Notes under the pieces: model-generated
What the model was told of the DNA's origin: nothing
The model's database searches: none
What the model saw: only the letters and a program-made list of their open reading frames with translations
Source of the DNA: Dactylonectria macrodidyma
Taxonomy: Eukaryota; Ascomycota; Sordariomycetes; Hypocreales; Nectriaceae
DNA: 64,000 nucleotides
Reading direction: 5' to 3'
Assembly (NCBI GenBank): GCA_020744425.1
Contig: JAGMUV010000009.1
Location: forward strand, 744,001-808,000
Shown here: piece after piece, positions 44,341 through 56,956 of the stretch
Layout of the letters: each line of letters opens with the position of its first letter
How positions within the stretch are numbered: the stretch's first letter is position 1
Position numbers and translations under genes: made by a program

Positions 44341-46884
44341 GGTGTGCATTGTAACGAGCGTATATAGGTCCAGCGACCTTTGATAAGACCGGTGTGTGCG
44401 GTTTCGATTTAGATGCTTGGAAAGAATGGCTGATAAGAGAGCATCCAAGTCGCGCGGACACGAGTACTCTTAAGAATAGAAATCCACACGTTGTGGGTTG
44501 AAAATCAAAAGAGGCTCGGGTGGATGGGGCATGATCGGAGACTTGGCATGTCAAGATATAGCAAATCGGCATCAACCCAACCAGTGGGCTGGATCAATCT
44601 CGTTTTACAGACATGGCTGGGTCAGCGGCAGGCCCTGGTCCGAGGGCTAGAACACGTTCAATCCTCGCAGAGGCGTGAGAGTTGCATCTCCATTCGACGA
44701 CGTGCTCCGAACCACTGGTTGTGTGCGTTGTGGATTGTTCCTGGTCGCCTCGCCGGTGAACCTGACAGGGAGGCAAGCTAGCCCGTCCATGGACGCCGCT
44801 TCTGTTTCCCACAGTCCGCCCACCGCACGCCGGAGCAGAGAGCCAGCTTCAGGTCTGTCTTGCGAGCCACTTTTGGCTGCACCCTCTGGCCCTGCCTTGG
44901 CTCTGCTGTAACTGACACACACACGGCTGAAAGAAACTCGCAAAGGGCCACCAGCGGATCCGTTGGCGCAAAATCCCCCTTTGGAACGGCCGGGCGTCTT
45001 TTTCCCTTGGGGCCCGGTGTAAGCGGTTGGTCGGTGGCTACCTAGGTAGGTGCCATGTCACCCAGGCCGCCCAATGGATGGAGGCTAGGTGATGGAGCCC
45101 CGGAGAGATTTTTGCGGTCTACTCCCGTATTGTCCAGGTTTAAGATGAATCGAACCTGATGGACCCCCCGGCGGTCCCGCATATTCCGGTGCCTGGATGA
45201 TGGGATGGATCGATTTGGGGGCGACCCGCTGGGTAGTAACACGCATCCAGTACGTACTACATAGTACATACCATACTGTAGGTAGTAGGTAGCATGCGCC
45301 AGTAAACACGCACCAGTAACGACGCACCAAGCGGTGGGTGGGAGTAAGTCGCCGAGCGTTGTTGGTGAGTTGGTGAGGTGTTGGTGCCGTGCTGGTCAAC
45401 CGTGGAAGTGGAGCGCCATTCTTCAGTGGCGCCAGCGCCGCAAGTTAACGCCCTTGGCACCCCCCTAAGCACCGATCGTTCACACCCCCCCGGTGTGGCA
45501 CGTTGTGGCTTTTTCTTTGTGGCTGCTGGGCCGTTCGCTTTGAAATCGCTCTGACGCCTTCAACAGGCCTTTTTTCTGGTCCCGATGTGCCATTCTTTTC
45601 TGCGCAGTTGCTCGGCTGTCGTCGCCACTCGCGGACAACCCCACGCGCACCAGCCTAGGTTCCTTATGCAGTAAGCCGGCATAGTATGCACGTGCGCCGA
45701 TGACGACTGTAGAGGGGCTTCTCATGCAACCAGGCAAGTCAAGGCAGCGTGTTGCTCACCCTCTCTCGCCTCATTGTCGGTGCATGTTCCTCAGTGCATG
45801 CCAAGCCCGCATGTGCATGTCTCTCACCAGCTTGACTTTGCTCTCGCATCGCATCGCCTCGCCCATCATGCAACAACACCGCACAATTGCACCAGTCAGA
45901 ATGCCTTCGCTACCAAGTCCAGCCCTCCAGAATCCCAGAATCCTAGAGCCCAGCCGCCCAGGCTTCGGCGGCGGCCGATCTTCCGCGCGCCTTTCTGCAA
46001 GCCCGCCGTATGATCACCAGCTGGGTGTCCCCATCTCGTGCAGTCTCCGCTCCATCTCTCCATGATGCCAATTCCACGCCAGCTTGCAGACGTCGTGGGA
46101 CAGAGCACGCGTTCAGATCCAGCCCCAGTCAGCCTTCTGGCTCTCTCATTCCCAGCTCGCTCATCCCGGTTTCCACGCCCAGCTCCACTCCACAGTCTAC
46201 GGAGTAGCGCCGCTTGATGTTCAGTTGCAGGAGCCCAATCTATTTTCCGCTGCGCGGCTCCCCTGATCCTTGTCCTGCTGGGTTTCCTTTCAGGGCGCCC
46301 ACATTGTCCACAATGCCCACTCACGAAGTCCACTCACGAAACCCACCACCAGGCCTAGGTTTCACGCCCAGGCCGTCCGGCGATCCACCAGTACCAGCAT
46401 AAAGCCCACCACAGAGTGCACAGAGTCCGCGCTCCTCGGCACCCCTGGCTCCTTGGCCCTTTCAGGTAAGGTCTACCTGAAGTCCAACACATCGTGAGCA
46501 CGTTGCGGAAGAGTCCATGTTACCGTCCCGATTTGGAACATCGTACTCTTGTACGCTAAACACTTGGCATCGCCATGGGGGCGGCTTCCTTTGCCTCCTT
46601 TGATGCCCTGGCTCGAGTCCTTGTCCATGGGCCATGACCAGGCGTGTCGATTGACTTGGGAACTGTCAGTCTGTCAGTCTGTCACCTGTCACCCAATACA
46701 CTACTGCACTTACCCTCATTCACCACCTGTCGTTCTTCGTTCGTTGTCGGCTGCATAGCTGTGTGACGCTGTCGTCGTCTCTTCTCTCGTTTGCGGGATG
46801 CCCTCGCCGCCCTGACCTTCACCTTCTTTTCCGCACCAGTCTTTCGAACAGCGAGATCCCTTCGTTTTCCTTTGTCCTTTCAAG
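44341..46884. promoter_or_regulatory. Long divergent promoter region of uge3 and gtb3
   Basis: 2.5 kb with no supported gene. Near 45245-45310 lies a cluster of GTAGTA/TAGTAC-type motifs including the palindrome AGTACGTACT. The part from about 45700 to 46880 is pyrimidine-rich on the plus strand, typical of a long fungal promoter or leader before gtb3. Confidence 0.45.
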
Positions 46885-49800
46885 ATGGCGTCCTTCCTAC
46901 AGCCTGGCGCGGATGACCCGACCAAGGAAGAGTGTGGTGTGTCCAAGTTTGAAGTATACTGCAACAGCATTCTACCTTCAAGTGAGAGGTTCAGCACATT
47001 ATTCCAATTCGTCAACTTCACGCTGGGCGTTACCGCTATCGTGGTCCCTGTTGTTCTCTTCGCCGTGTATACTTTTCTGCAATCACGGAATTCACAATCA
47101 CCAAAGACCGTGAGGTAAAGTTCTAACTTGGTCCCAAACCCCCACCATGCCTCGCTGACCTCTATTGCGACAGTCGAAAGCAACGGCGTGATTCAGCCAA
47201 CGCCAGTAACAATGAACTCCCCATGCAATCGTTTCGGCCGACGAAGTCGTTCACCTTCTTGCCCAACAGGTCGTCGTCGGCCTTGTCCGTCCACCGTGAC
47301 TCGAGAGCTTATGACCTCGTCGTCCTGCCTCTGGCGATGGAGGGCAATGTCGCGGGTGAGGTTGGAGACTCTCGATCTTCTATTTGCACCACCACCGGAC
47401 CTCCCATCGATGCCAAGATGAACCTGGCCAGTGTCGACATTGCCTCTTTCGGCTCCGATGCGCTGGAACCCTCACAAATCGAAGCTACTGCCGACTTCCT
47501 TGCCGATACCTATCTTCGCAATGGCCTCGCCGGTTTTGCCCTGCAATGTTCGACAGCGAAGAAGCCCGAGCAGATGGATGGTCTGCTGGAACGCCTGTAC
47601 CGATCTAGAATCTCAGTTCTTCTGTCGTGCGACCATGACTCTGAAGCACTTGACTCTATCAGCCTTACTTTCGCCTCCGGCCTAATTGTCGAAAACGCTC
47701 TCATCCTCACCAATGGCGAACGTCGCGACTACTTCAGGGCACAGCGCTTCCGAAAGATCATGGCTCGTTGCCACAAGGAACGTGAGGAGAGGCCCGATTT
47801 CTTCATCGGCTTCTTGGATCGATGGGAGCGCCGACCTCACCCCGCCACCATCCGAAGGGCTGTAAAATTGGCCGAACATTTCGGAGCTGTCATTGAGCAT
47901 GGCCCTGTGGACCCTGAGTACAAGCTCAAGGCACCTATTCTCAGTGCGATACAGACCCTCAGCGGTTTTGAGTACATCCGGCGTGCGGAAACCATTCAAG
48001 TATGTCTCACATGTGTTCCCGAGACATCTAAGGCTGATAGTGAAATAGCTCCAAAAATCGTGGGTCTCTGAGACACGGAAAGCTTACGTCCCCAACGGCT
48101 CGCCCTTCGTGAAAACAGCCTCCCTGCCACTCGACGACCTTGAAGCTCTGATTCCCGGTTCGTCCAGACTCTTGCAATCTCAACCTCTTGGACCCTCTCT
48201 GCGAGCTATCTACGATGAGAAGCCCGAAGTGCACACCTCGCCTGATTACATCGACCTTGCCCCTACCAGAAGCAGCTTCTGGGACTCTTCTAGTGATGGC
48301 AGGGCGCTCTCTAATATGGGATGCTTTCCGTTGACGTCTGAGCCTCGCGCCGAGCACTACCAAGCTATCGTCGAAACCCAGACGCATCTGAATGACATCA
48401 ACATGCTTCATGCCGTCGAAGGTAATGAGGAGGAAGCCTTGGTCGCTGCCCTGAAGGGTTTGGCTGCACACAAGGAGTGCGATATCGCCGTTCACGACCT
48501 GATCAGGTGCTTAGTCGCTCGCCAGGTCCGCGTTTTCAAGGGTATGGATACTGGATTTATCGTCCCGGACAGTGATGCCCACTTGTGGGGTGTGTCAAAG
48601 GCTCGCGAGGGCTCCATCGAGATCTATATCTCACAGAAGGCTCCCAGTGACGCAGCCACAGTTCTCCATACGTGGCTGGCCCACCACCGAACCCCCCGCG
48701 ATCTACGATATGAGCAAGAGCTTTTATTGGAGGAAGCTAATGGCCAGGCTGACAACTCTGGTCTGCCTTTGAGCATCAGATCTACCATTGTGAACGCTAC
48801 GTACTCTGAGGTTCTCAGCATGCTTCAGAAGTTGCGGGTATCTGGTGTAACTCACCGCATTGGTGATGCAATTAAGAAGCACTGCTCAACTTACCTTCTT
48901 GAGGACACCACCAAGGCATCTTGGACCCTGACTTGCGCCGAGGCAGTGCTTGACGGATCTCAATCCATGCGAGATATCCTTCGAACCCGGTTGCTGTACT
49001 ATGTTCGACTGGGCGCAACCGAGCTCCCAACCCTCGAAGATCTTGTTGTCTTGTTTCAGCTCACTGACAGACTCATCCACGAGTCCCTCTTTTTTGGACA
49101 GAGAGAGACGTTGAACGCGTTGACTAACACTCTTCTCCGTGCTTATGATCCCTGGAACTCATGGTCTGAATGCGATTATGTCGACGTCAATGCCGAGCTC
49201 TTCGCTATCATTTACTTCAGCATTCTCCGGAGGGCCGCTTTTGAAGAGGTTTACAACGAATCGACCGATCGCTGCCCCATGTTTCTCTCCCAACCCGACC
49301 AGGCCGCTGTTTTCTCCGAGCTCTGGATTCTTGGATCTCAATGCGAGATCTACTTTGGCCTCCTTCCACGCAACCTTGGTAACATTGTTTATCAGCGATA
49401 CCGCAAATTCCTCGAGGATCGCCCTCCCACAGCCGCTGATCGACCCAATGACGAGATCATGACGATGTATTTCAGCCCCGACGCGGAAACCACTCTCAAA
49501 GACGGCGATGATGAACCCGTCCCTGGAGCTAAGAAGATGAAGCGCACTCCACATGAGATTGCTCAGGAATGGAAGCGGCGATTTGCTGAGGCCGGTGCCA
49601 TGTCCATCTTCTGTGTTCCTGCTATTATCGACGTTCTGCTGCTCACTTTTGTTGGGCGTGGCTTTTTTATGACGGCTTTCATGAACTCCGAACACCTTGA
49701 GGCTGCTGGCTATGCCTTGCTGGTCGCTCTCCTACTCACAGCTGGTGTTACCGGATGGGTTGGCAGCACTGGAAATTACTACCTTGCTCACTACGCTTAC

Positions 49801-52800
49801 GATAACATGGTTTATTTCCATGTTCAAAGGCTCTCTGGCGGCTTCTTCCTGACCCTGCTTATCTCGATTGTTGGTTTCATTATGTTCACTGTCAGGTTTT
49901 CTGTTGGAGTCGGGTTTGTCTTCGTTGCCTACCTCTTCTGCATCTCAACTCATTTCAACCTACTTGGCATAATGAGCGCCATGCACCAACTCGAGAGCCC
50001 TATGTCCTCCGGCCGAAGCGTTCTCCTTCAGAACATGCCCCTGCTATTTCTGTCGCCTCTCATTTCCAGCTTCGTCAATGGTCATGACTTAGAGATCTAC
50101 ATCCCAGTCATGTTTGCCTACGTGCTCGTCACACTTTACCGTTACCGCCGCCTCTGTCATGAATGGTCAAACTGGATGGACAACATCCCCAAGTTTTCTC
50201 AGAAGGATATCATCGAGTGGTATAGGGGCAGACTGGCCCCAGAGTCCCTCGATGACGAAGTTAAAGATCAGGATGCGCTAGCACTGGAGACCTTCATTTC
50301 TGTTTTGGAGTCATATAAACGCCGCACCCGGGAAGCCAAGGCTGCGCGCGTCTTCTCGGATCCGTTTATTGCGCGAATTGCACATGGCATGCCCTACGTC
50401 GATTGGCTCTTCCGAAAGACAAACCCTGATAAAGCCACCCACCCAGAATTGTTCAGCACGGCTTGGTTCACCCAGCTTAATGAGTCGAAAAATCAGCAAA
50501 GCATGATGGTCCGAGGTCTCAAGGACCACAACGTCTTCACACTCTTCCGTCTCGCTCGATATGACGTTGGACAAACACTTGGATTGTTCCTGGTTGCCCT
50601 GATGGATCGCTGGGTCATGATGGTGTGGAGTGCTGGAGGCCCTTATCCGAGCATCTATAGCGACTCCCGATCGCGCTACGGTATCTGCCTCTGCATCATC
50701 TACTTCTGTATCGCTGCTATGCTCCTTGATTCAACCCTCTACAAGTACTGGGGACTCAGAGACCAGATCTCTAAGGAGAAGCTGCGTGATTTTGAGCACG
50801 CTCAGAGCCTAGCTCAAGAGTTTGAGGCTCATCGCCGTCAAAGCATCATGAAGGCGCTGACTGACATCTTGTCTAAGCTCATGTTCGTGTTTGGAGCTAC
50901 GACAATTCTCATGTGGATTTTCGTTGACGGCTGGAAGACGATGGTCCTCTATTATATGTATGTGCTGGGCTATACTTGTTCCATCCTATTCCAGTTCAAC
51001 AGGTGCTTCACCACCAATGTGACAACCCACATCTCCATCATCATGGGGTCGGCTGTCATCGGATTCATTACAGGTTGTGTTCTTCACGCCATTCCCGCGA
51101 CATCCCAATTCATCTTCAACGACATCATCGCCCAGAACACAGCTGCCGTTCTTGCTGCAACTGGTACACTTCTCTGGACATGGAAGGACTGGACCGCGCC
51201 TTCACCTTTGCTGCATGGCTCAAGTGCTCGCACTGAGCATTCTGATGTCTTTATTCAGTACCGATTCAGCGCTGAAGAGTCGATCCACACCAAGGCACCT
51301 AGCTCCACCATGCGAAAAAACTTTTCCGGCATGAAGCTCTGGAGTGAAGATGGAAAGGTCTCATCCAAGCAGATCACCAAGATGCTTCGACGAAGTCTGG
51401 AATACCCCAACGAGCATGCTATTACCGCCCCCTGGTCGAGCAACCTTATTACAACCGCGCTGGAGATGTGGGCTGAGCGCCAGATTACCGTCAAGGTGGT
51501 CAGCCGGGAAGACTTTAGCCGAGCTGGTTTGGGCGAGATGAGCGGCTTCAGCTCGCGTGAGGGCAGCGTTCTTCAGCTAACACTCGGCTTTATGAATGAG
51601 GCCGAGCTGTCCCTCCCTGCCTGGCAACCTCTTCTGTCGACCATCATCAGTGAAGCTATCCTCTATCATGTTGCCCGCGCTGAGTTCAGTTTTTCGCAAA
51701 ACCAGTCCGTCCAGGCTGAGCACTTCCTTCACGGCACTACATGTCTGTCGAAGCGAATCGAGTTTGAGCTCTCCCATGACAGCGTGCCACACCTGACCCG
51801 CATTGTTCTGAAGACTGAGAGAGAGATGATGAGACATCTTTGCCTGGATACCGATGTTGATTCTGAGTGGGAGAGGACCCCCCAGGACGTCCGCGAAGTC
51901 ATTTTGCGCCGTATTGCTGGCGAGCCTGTTTCTTTATCTTCGGAGTTTCACGAATGGGCAGCCGAGTCCAAGATCAACCTGCTCACCGAAGACTTCCACG
52001 TCAGTCTAGCTCTGGAAGTCTATGACAAATGCGAAGATCGACTAGGCCAAGTTAACGCGTTCCCCGAGGAGGGGCAAGATGTTGTACCTCCTACCCCCGC
52101 TGAGCTTCGACCCATCGTCATTAGCCGCACTGGCAAGTCCTTAACAATACTGCAGAGTATTTGGCGAAGCATCATCTCTGTTCCAGTTGTCTTTGTCAAG
52201 TGGGTGGCCATCATCTCTGGAGGTGGTTCCAACATGGAACGAGAGCTGGTGTACTGCCTCAGGAATATCCCTTTGCGAGGTGTCTTTGTCTTCATCCTCC
52301 TGCTCATTTGGAAGGCTTGCCGAAAAATGAAGAACTTCTGGGTCTACTGGATTCTCATCTACCACCGCCCTGCTCTAGTCAACATCACGCGTCTTGCACA
52401 GAAGGGCGCTCGACGCAAGGTCCTCAAGAACACTATCATTGTCGAGCTACCGCGCAAGACCATCACGGGTTTCGCTTCTGTCAATGACAATGGCACAATG
52501 ATGCTGCGGGTTTATCCTGGCTCCCTCAAGGAAGCTCCTGAGGGAAAGCCTTTGTACACTGATACCTACGACGAGGACCTCCGCCTTAAGAGCCGAGAGG
52601 ACAATGTCGGCGGCATTTCTACCTACCAGTACGACTCGGGAATCGCTTCACGCTGGCCGCTCAGCAAGGTTACTGCCAAGGATGACTCCCGAAGTGTTGG
52701 TTACTACGACAAATACGGACGCGTGGTGCGTGGTACATGGACCCTCGGTGAGACAGAATATGTCTTCCAGTATCACTATAAATCTGTTCCCAAAGGCAAC

Positions 52801-55620
52801 TCCGACGTCCTCCGAGCTGATTTCAAGCTGGCTCATTCGTCCTGCGACGACATGCTGTCCATCTTCTGGGGCAAGCCTACTGATACTGAAGAATACACCT
52901 GGGTTCCTTCCAAGAACATCGGCCTCATCATCAAGAAGATTGGCCGCAAGACGTACACTAGCACATACGAGTATCCCCATCGACGTGACCCAACCATCAC
53001 TACCTTTATGGAAGAGAACGGCGTCAAGATCTCTATTCTTGTCGCTCCAGAGATCTTTGCCAACGAGTCTTCCCTGCTGTCCCGTCCTAAGAATTTGTCC
53101 TTCGATTCGGACGACTTGCTCATCTACCACAGTGTTCTTCAAGTCCGTCAGATGCGACGCTATGCAGGCACCACGCCTAACCTCATCTCTTCCTTGAACC
53201 CTGTCTCTTGGATTGTCCTGTGGCGATCTCGCATGTACGGCCGTGTACCCACCTGGCGCATCCGTACGGAGCTGTGGAGTCACTGGTTGAAGAGCGGCAC
53301 ACTTGATGCGGTTACGGCCTGCTGGATGGATGAGCTCGTCCTTCGCGAGGAGTTCCTTCTCCGAAAGTATTGGAAAGCAAGAGACAGCGGACGCCTTGAC
53401 GAGGCGCGCCGCGCTTTGGACGCCAACATCGACCAGATTGTCCCTGCCATCGAAATCGAGACAGATGTCTCCGAGGTGTCCCTCCTGACTATCAAAACTT
53501 CTGACCTCTACGCTATGGGCCTCAGCAACGATGCTACACAGGTTACCGCCCGACCGCAGGACTGCTTCAATGATACTAACGAACGTGTCTCTGTTATCTT
53601 TAATGACATTGGCTGCTGGCCTGTTGCACCTGGTGGAGTTTCTAACTGCCGACGTGATCTGGTCAATGGACATAAAACCATCCGCAATCACGTCCTCTCT
53701 GAATGTGCCAACGACTACGGTATCCCTCGCTTCCAAATTGAGAAGAGCGTGAACTCCCTGAAGCTCTTGCCTCTGTGGGGTATCGATGGTGGCACTGCCA
53801 ACCACGGCGTTATCGACAACATTCTGGAATCGCAGGTTGATCAGAAGGTGTCTGACACCGATGTCCAGCGGGACATCCTCGGCGTCTTCGTGCCTCTTTT
53901 GATGGACTTCGTCAAGGGTGCCCGGACCAAGCGCCTTTCGCGGGCTGACCTTATTAAATACAGCAATGTCATTCTTTCGATGGCCAAGTACTATGAACAC
54001 AAGGATTACGCATTTACTTGGCAGTCCAAGGAGTGTGAGGATGCTTGGGTCGCGGCCTGGCTTACTCACTATGACGACCCAAACATCGTCAACCCGTCCC
54101 AATGCTTTGAGATCGAACGCCCTAGCATTCCCGATTTTCGCACCGCGCTTGGTATCTACAAGGCCTACTTCTTTATCTTTGCTGTCAAGGTTCCAGATGA
54201 GTGCCCTCGCGTCTTCCAGAGCACCCACCACGGTATCAGCAGTCTGTTTGGCCTAGTGCTAAAGTACCGCCGTGGTGCTAGCTTCGGTATCTGGGATCAC
54301 GCTATCTTGTGGCGAGAGTGCTGTCTCAACATCAGTGCGGCCCAGAGCGAGCTTCCTCTTTCTGTGCAAAATATGCTCCTTTCTGGCATAGGCCTTGCTA
54401 GTCGTCTTGCCTACTTCCACGCCGACGTCATCACCCCTTGCGCGTCGCTATTCAATCCGTAAGTCTACCGTTTGCATACCTTGAACATTACTAACCAAGG
54501 GTATAGAATGTGGGAGGCCGAGATTGGCACAGAAAAGGGTGTTGTCAGCAACAGAAACCAATTCCGCCGCAAGATTGACCCGATCGTCAACGGCATTAGC
54601 AACATGGAGTCCTTTACCCCTGTCGACAAGATCCGCACAGATACACCTACGGTGGTCATGTTGTCTAACGTGCAGGTCATCAAGGGCGTCAAGGCTGCTA
54701 TCCAAGCTGCCGACATCATCATCAACAAATTCGGCTTCACTGACTATAAACTCGTTGTCTATGGTGCTAAGGACCGACAGCCTGCTTACGCGCTTGAGAT
54801 GGAGAAGTTTATTGTGGACCACAATCTTACGGACAAAGTCATCTTGGCCGGATTCGGAAACCCCAAGGAAGTACTGAAGGACGCCTGGCTTTTCATGAAC
54901 TCTTCCATCTCTGAAGGTCTGCCTCTGGCTATTGGCGAGGCTGCCCTTGCGGGTGTCCCTATTGTTGCTACGGAAGTCGGTGCCACTGCGCTGGTGCTTA
55001 CTGATACGGAAAACCCTGATCAGCGATACGGAGAAGTTGTACCGCCCAACGACCCCATGGCGCTGGCACGCGCCCAAATCTCGATCCTGGGCATGGTTGG
55101 CCCATGGACACAATTTACCGACGAAGCCGACATGAAGCTGGATGCCCCTAAGCTTCCCGACGAGATCACAGAGGATGATGTCAAATGGTTGAGCGAGCGG
55201 TTCTATGCCAAGTCTGAATATCGTCGAAAGCTAGGCCTGCTGTCCCGCGAAGTGGTGCTGCACAGCTTCCACGGAAACCGTTATCTACGCGAACACGAGC
55301 AGATGTTTTGGATCCAATGGCACCAGGGCAGGATGCGTGCAGACGAGGCGCTCGCGGGTCAGACTTACCACCGTTACAAGTTTGGAACGCCAGAGCCACT
55401 CCGATACTGCGAGGACGAGGAGGAAAACAAGCGATTCTTGATCGACCCATCGTGGGAGAAGGAGACGATGCTCAGAAGACTCCAATCGACGGCGACCAGC
55501 ATGCACAGATCGGCCACGAACCGGCGAGAAAAGAGCATGCGAATGACGAGTAAAAAGAGCGTGAGGAGGAGCAAACTAATGAAAGTACCGCCGCCTCCTG
55601 TGCCGGCGTGCCCTGTATAA
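46885..55620 (+). CDS. gtb3: GAG synthase Gtb3: giant polytopic GT4 glycosyltransferase
   Basis: Four exons (46885-47114, 47174-47999, 48049-54458, 54507-55620) join in frame to about 2,859 residues; introns are 59, 49 and 48 bp. One hydrophobic helix occurs near residue 45 (FTLGVTAIVVPVVLFAVYTF). A large soluble region follows, then clustered membrane helices encoded at about 49600-51180 and around 52250-52380, and a C-terminal GT4-type transferase. That domain shows VVMLSNVQVIKGVKAAIQAAD, LVVYGAKDRQPAY, VILAGFG and the E-x7-E motif in EGLPLAIGEAALAGVPIVATEVGA, encoded in exons 3-4. The architecture fits coupled polymerisation and export of GAG at the plasma membrane, using Uge3 products. 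The 6.4-kb exon 3 is fully open, which also shows that base-calling is good here. Confidence 0.92.
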
Positions 55621-55625
55621 TGAAG

Positions 55626-55627
<2 letters not shown>

Positions 55628-55669
<42 letters not shown>
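55628..55669 (+). repeat. (GA)21 microsatellite
   Basis: An uninterrupted GA dinucleotide run of 42 bases starting eight bases after the gtb3 stop codon, so it lies in the 3' untranslated region. Confidence 0.95.
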
Positions 55670-55674
<5 letters not shown>

Positions 55675-56956
55675 CACGAAAGAAAGAATGAGAGAAAGAA
55701 CAAAACGAAGAGAGGTAACTGCTAGACAGGAATCAGGAGGCAAACCGGGAACCGGAAAAGACTCCATTGTCTTGATGACATTCATTTATTTTCTAATGTT
55801 TTATACCACATGCATGACCTCATCATGTTGCAGATAGATTTCATCCATACGCATACTCATAGCCAAGCGGGCATATCATGTCATATCATCATGATGTTTA
55901 TATACGTCATATTTATTCATTACATCTGAAGCAACGCAAAGTCTGTGTGAAAGTTGGCTGGTATGTATGTTATCTTGTGAGATGGAATGACGGGAGGTAT
56001 CTGACATGACTCGTAACAGTGTTAGATAAGCGGTGACGGGCAGCCTCGGCTCTTTATGGACACCGGCCGAGGAATCTGTCCGACGGAGTGATTAATAAGA
56101 TGTTGACGACCAAGGTTTTCGGACTGCGGCTGTCAATGGACGCGGCCTCGCACTGGAACGTTCCACGCTTGTCCCCAAAACAGCAGTAGAGGCGCGTCGG
56201 GGGGTTTTATCGCAGTTGCTAGCTTGGGTAGGGTAATGCTATGCAACAGTACAGCTGGAGCTCTTGGAGAGCCGCGAGCCTCGGTATTGCGTCAACGGGG
56301 GAACGGGGAAAGATGATTCGACAATATTCCCCATCCCCTCCCCTCAGCTACCACCCCCCAGCAATGCCATCAAGGCCCCCGCGGAGGACCGTGACTCGGT
56401 CAACCAGTCGGAGGGGCTGGTTTCGGCGTCGACACATCGGAGGTTCGGACCCGAAGGCGCTGGGGCGGACGGAGAGGTTCCCTAAACGGGCGATGGCGCG
56501 TCCGGGAAGGGTGGGCCGAGCGGACGAGGCGTTGGGCGGGGTTGCCGAAGCCCGCATCGCCCGTCTACTATGTAGGGATCTAGTGGGTTGGCTCTCGTAT
56601 GGAGAAAAAGGAGGAGAAAGGGAGAAACGGGCGTTTGTTCTTGTCGAGGAAAAGACACCGAAGATGGTCAATGGAACTTGCGGGCGGCGGGCGAAGGGGT
56701 AATGGGGCCGCGTTCGGCGACAAAGTACGAAAGGGGCCGTCTGGGACACGGGCCGGCCATTACTTTAGGCGCTTAGTCCCGGGCTTGTTCTTGACTTGTT
56801 GACGATATTCAGGCGCTACTTTATATATACATAGATATATATATATAGGACCAAACTCAGCCGCCACTGCCAGCAGCTGCCCAAACTTGCGACAGATCCG
56901 GACGAAGCTTTGAACTCAGTCGAAACATCATCACATCACATCACATCACATCAAAC
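55670..56956. other. Intergenic, 3' of gtb3 and promoter of MDR gene
   Basis: No gene seen. AT-rich sequence at 55780-55960 probably contains the gtb3 polyadenylation region; GC-rich open frames at 56240-56800 lack family features. A TATA-rich element (TTTATATATAC and repeated ATATAT, about 56820-56847) lies 110-135 bp before the next start. Confidence 0.5.

Larger units (their letters stand above)
33829..55620. other. Galactosaminogalactan (GAG) biosynthetic gene cluster
   Basis: Five adjacent genes match the five functions known from the Aspergillus fumigatus GAG cluster: deacetylase (agd3), GH114 hydrolase (ega3), GH135 hydrolase (sph3), epimerase (uge3) and polytopic GT4 synthase (gtb3). 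GAG is a cationic adhesin and biofilm exopolysaccharide of galactose and partly deacetylated GalNAc. The agd3-ega3 and uge3-gtb3 pairs are divergent and may share promoters. No unrelated gene interrupts the set. Confidence 0.92.

Noticed and set aside
45700..46500. Possible gene in the uge3-gtb3 interval (frames on both strands, about 145 codons)
   Set aside because: Pyrimidine-rich, Ser/Pro-rich translations in several frames at once; better explained as promoter or leader sequence.
52648..54231. 527-codon minus-strand frame
   Set aside because: It is the exact antisense of the strongly supported gtb3 exon 3 and has no recognisable domain; codon bias of gtb3 explains it.
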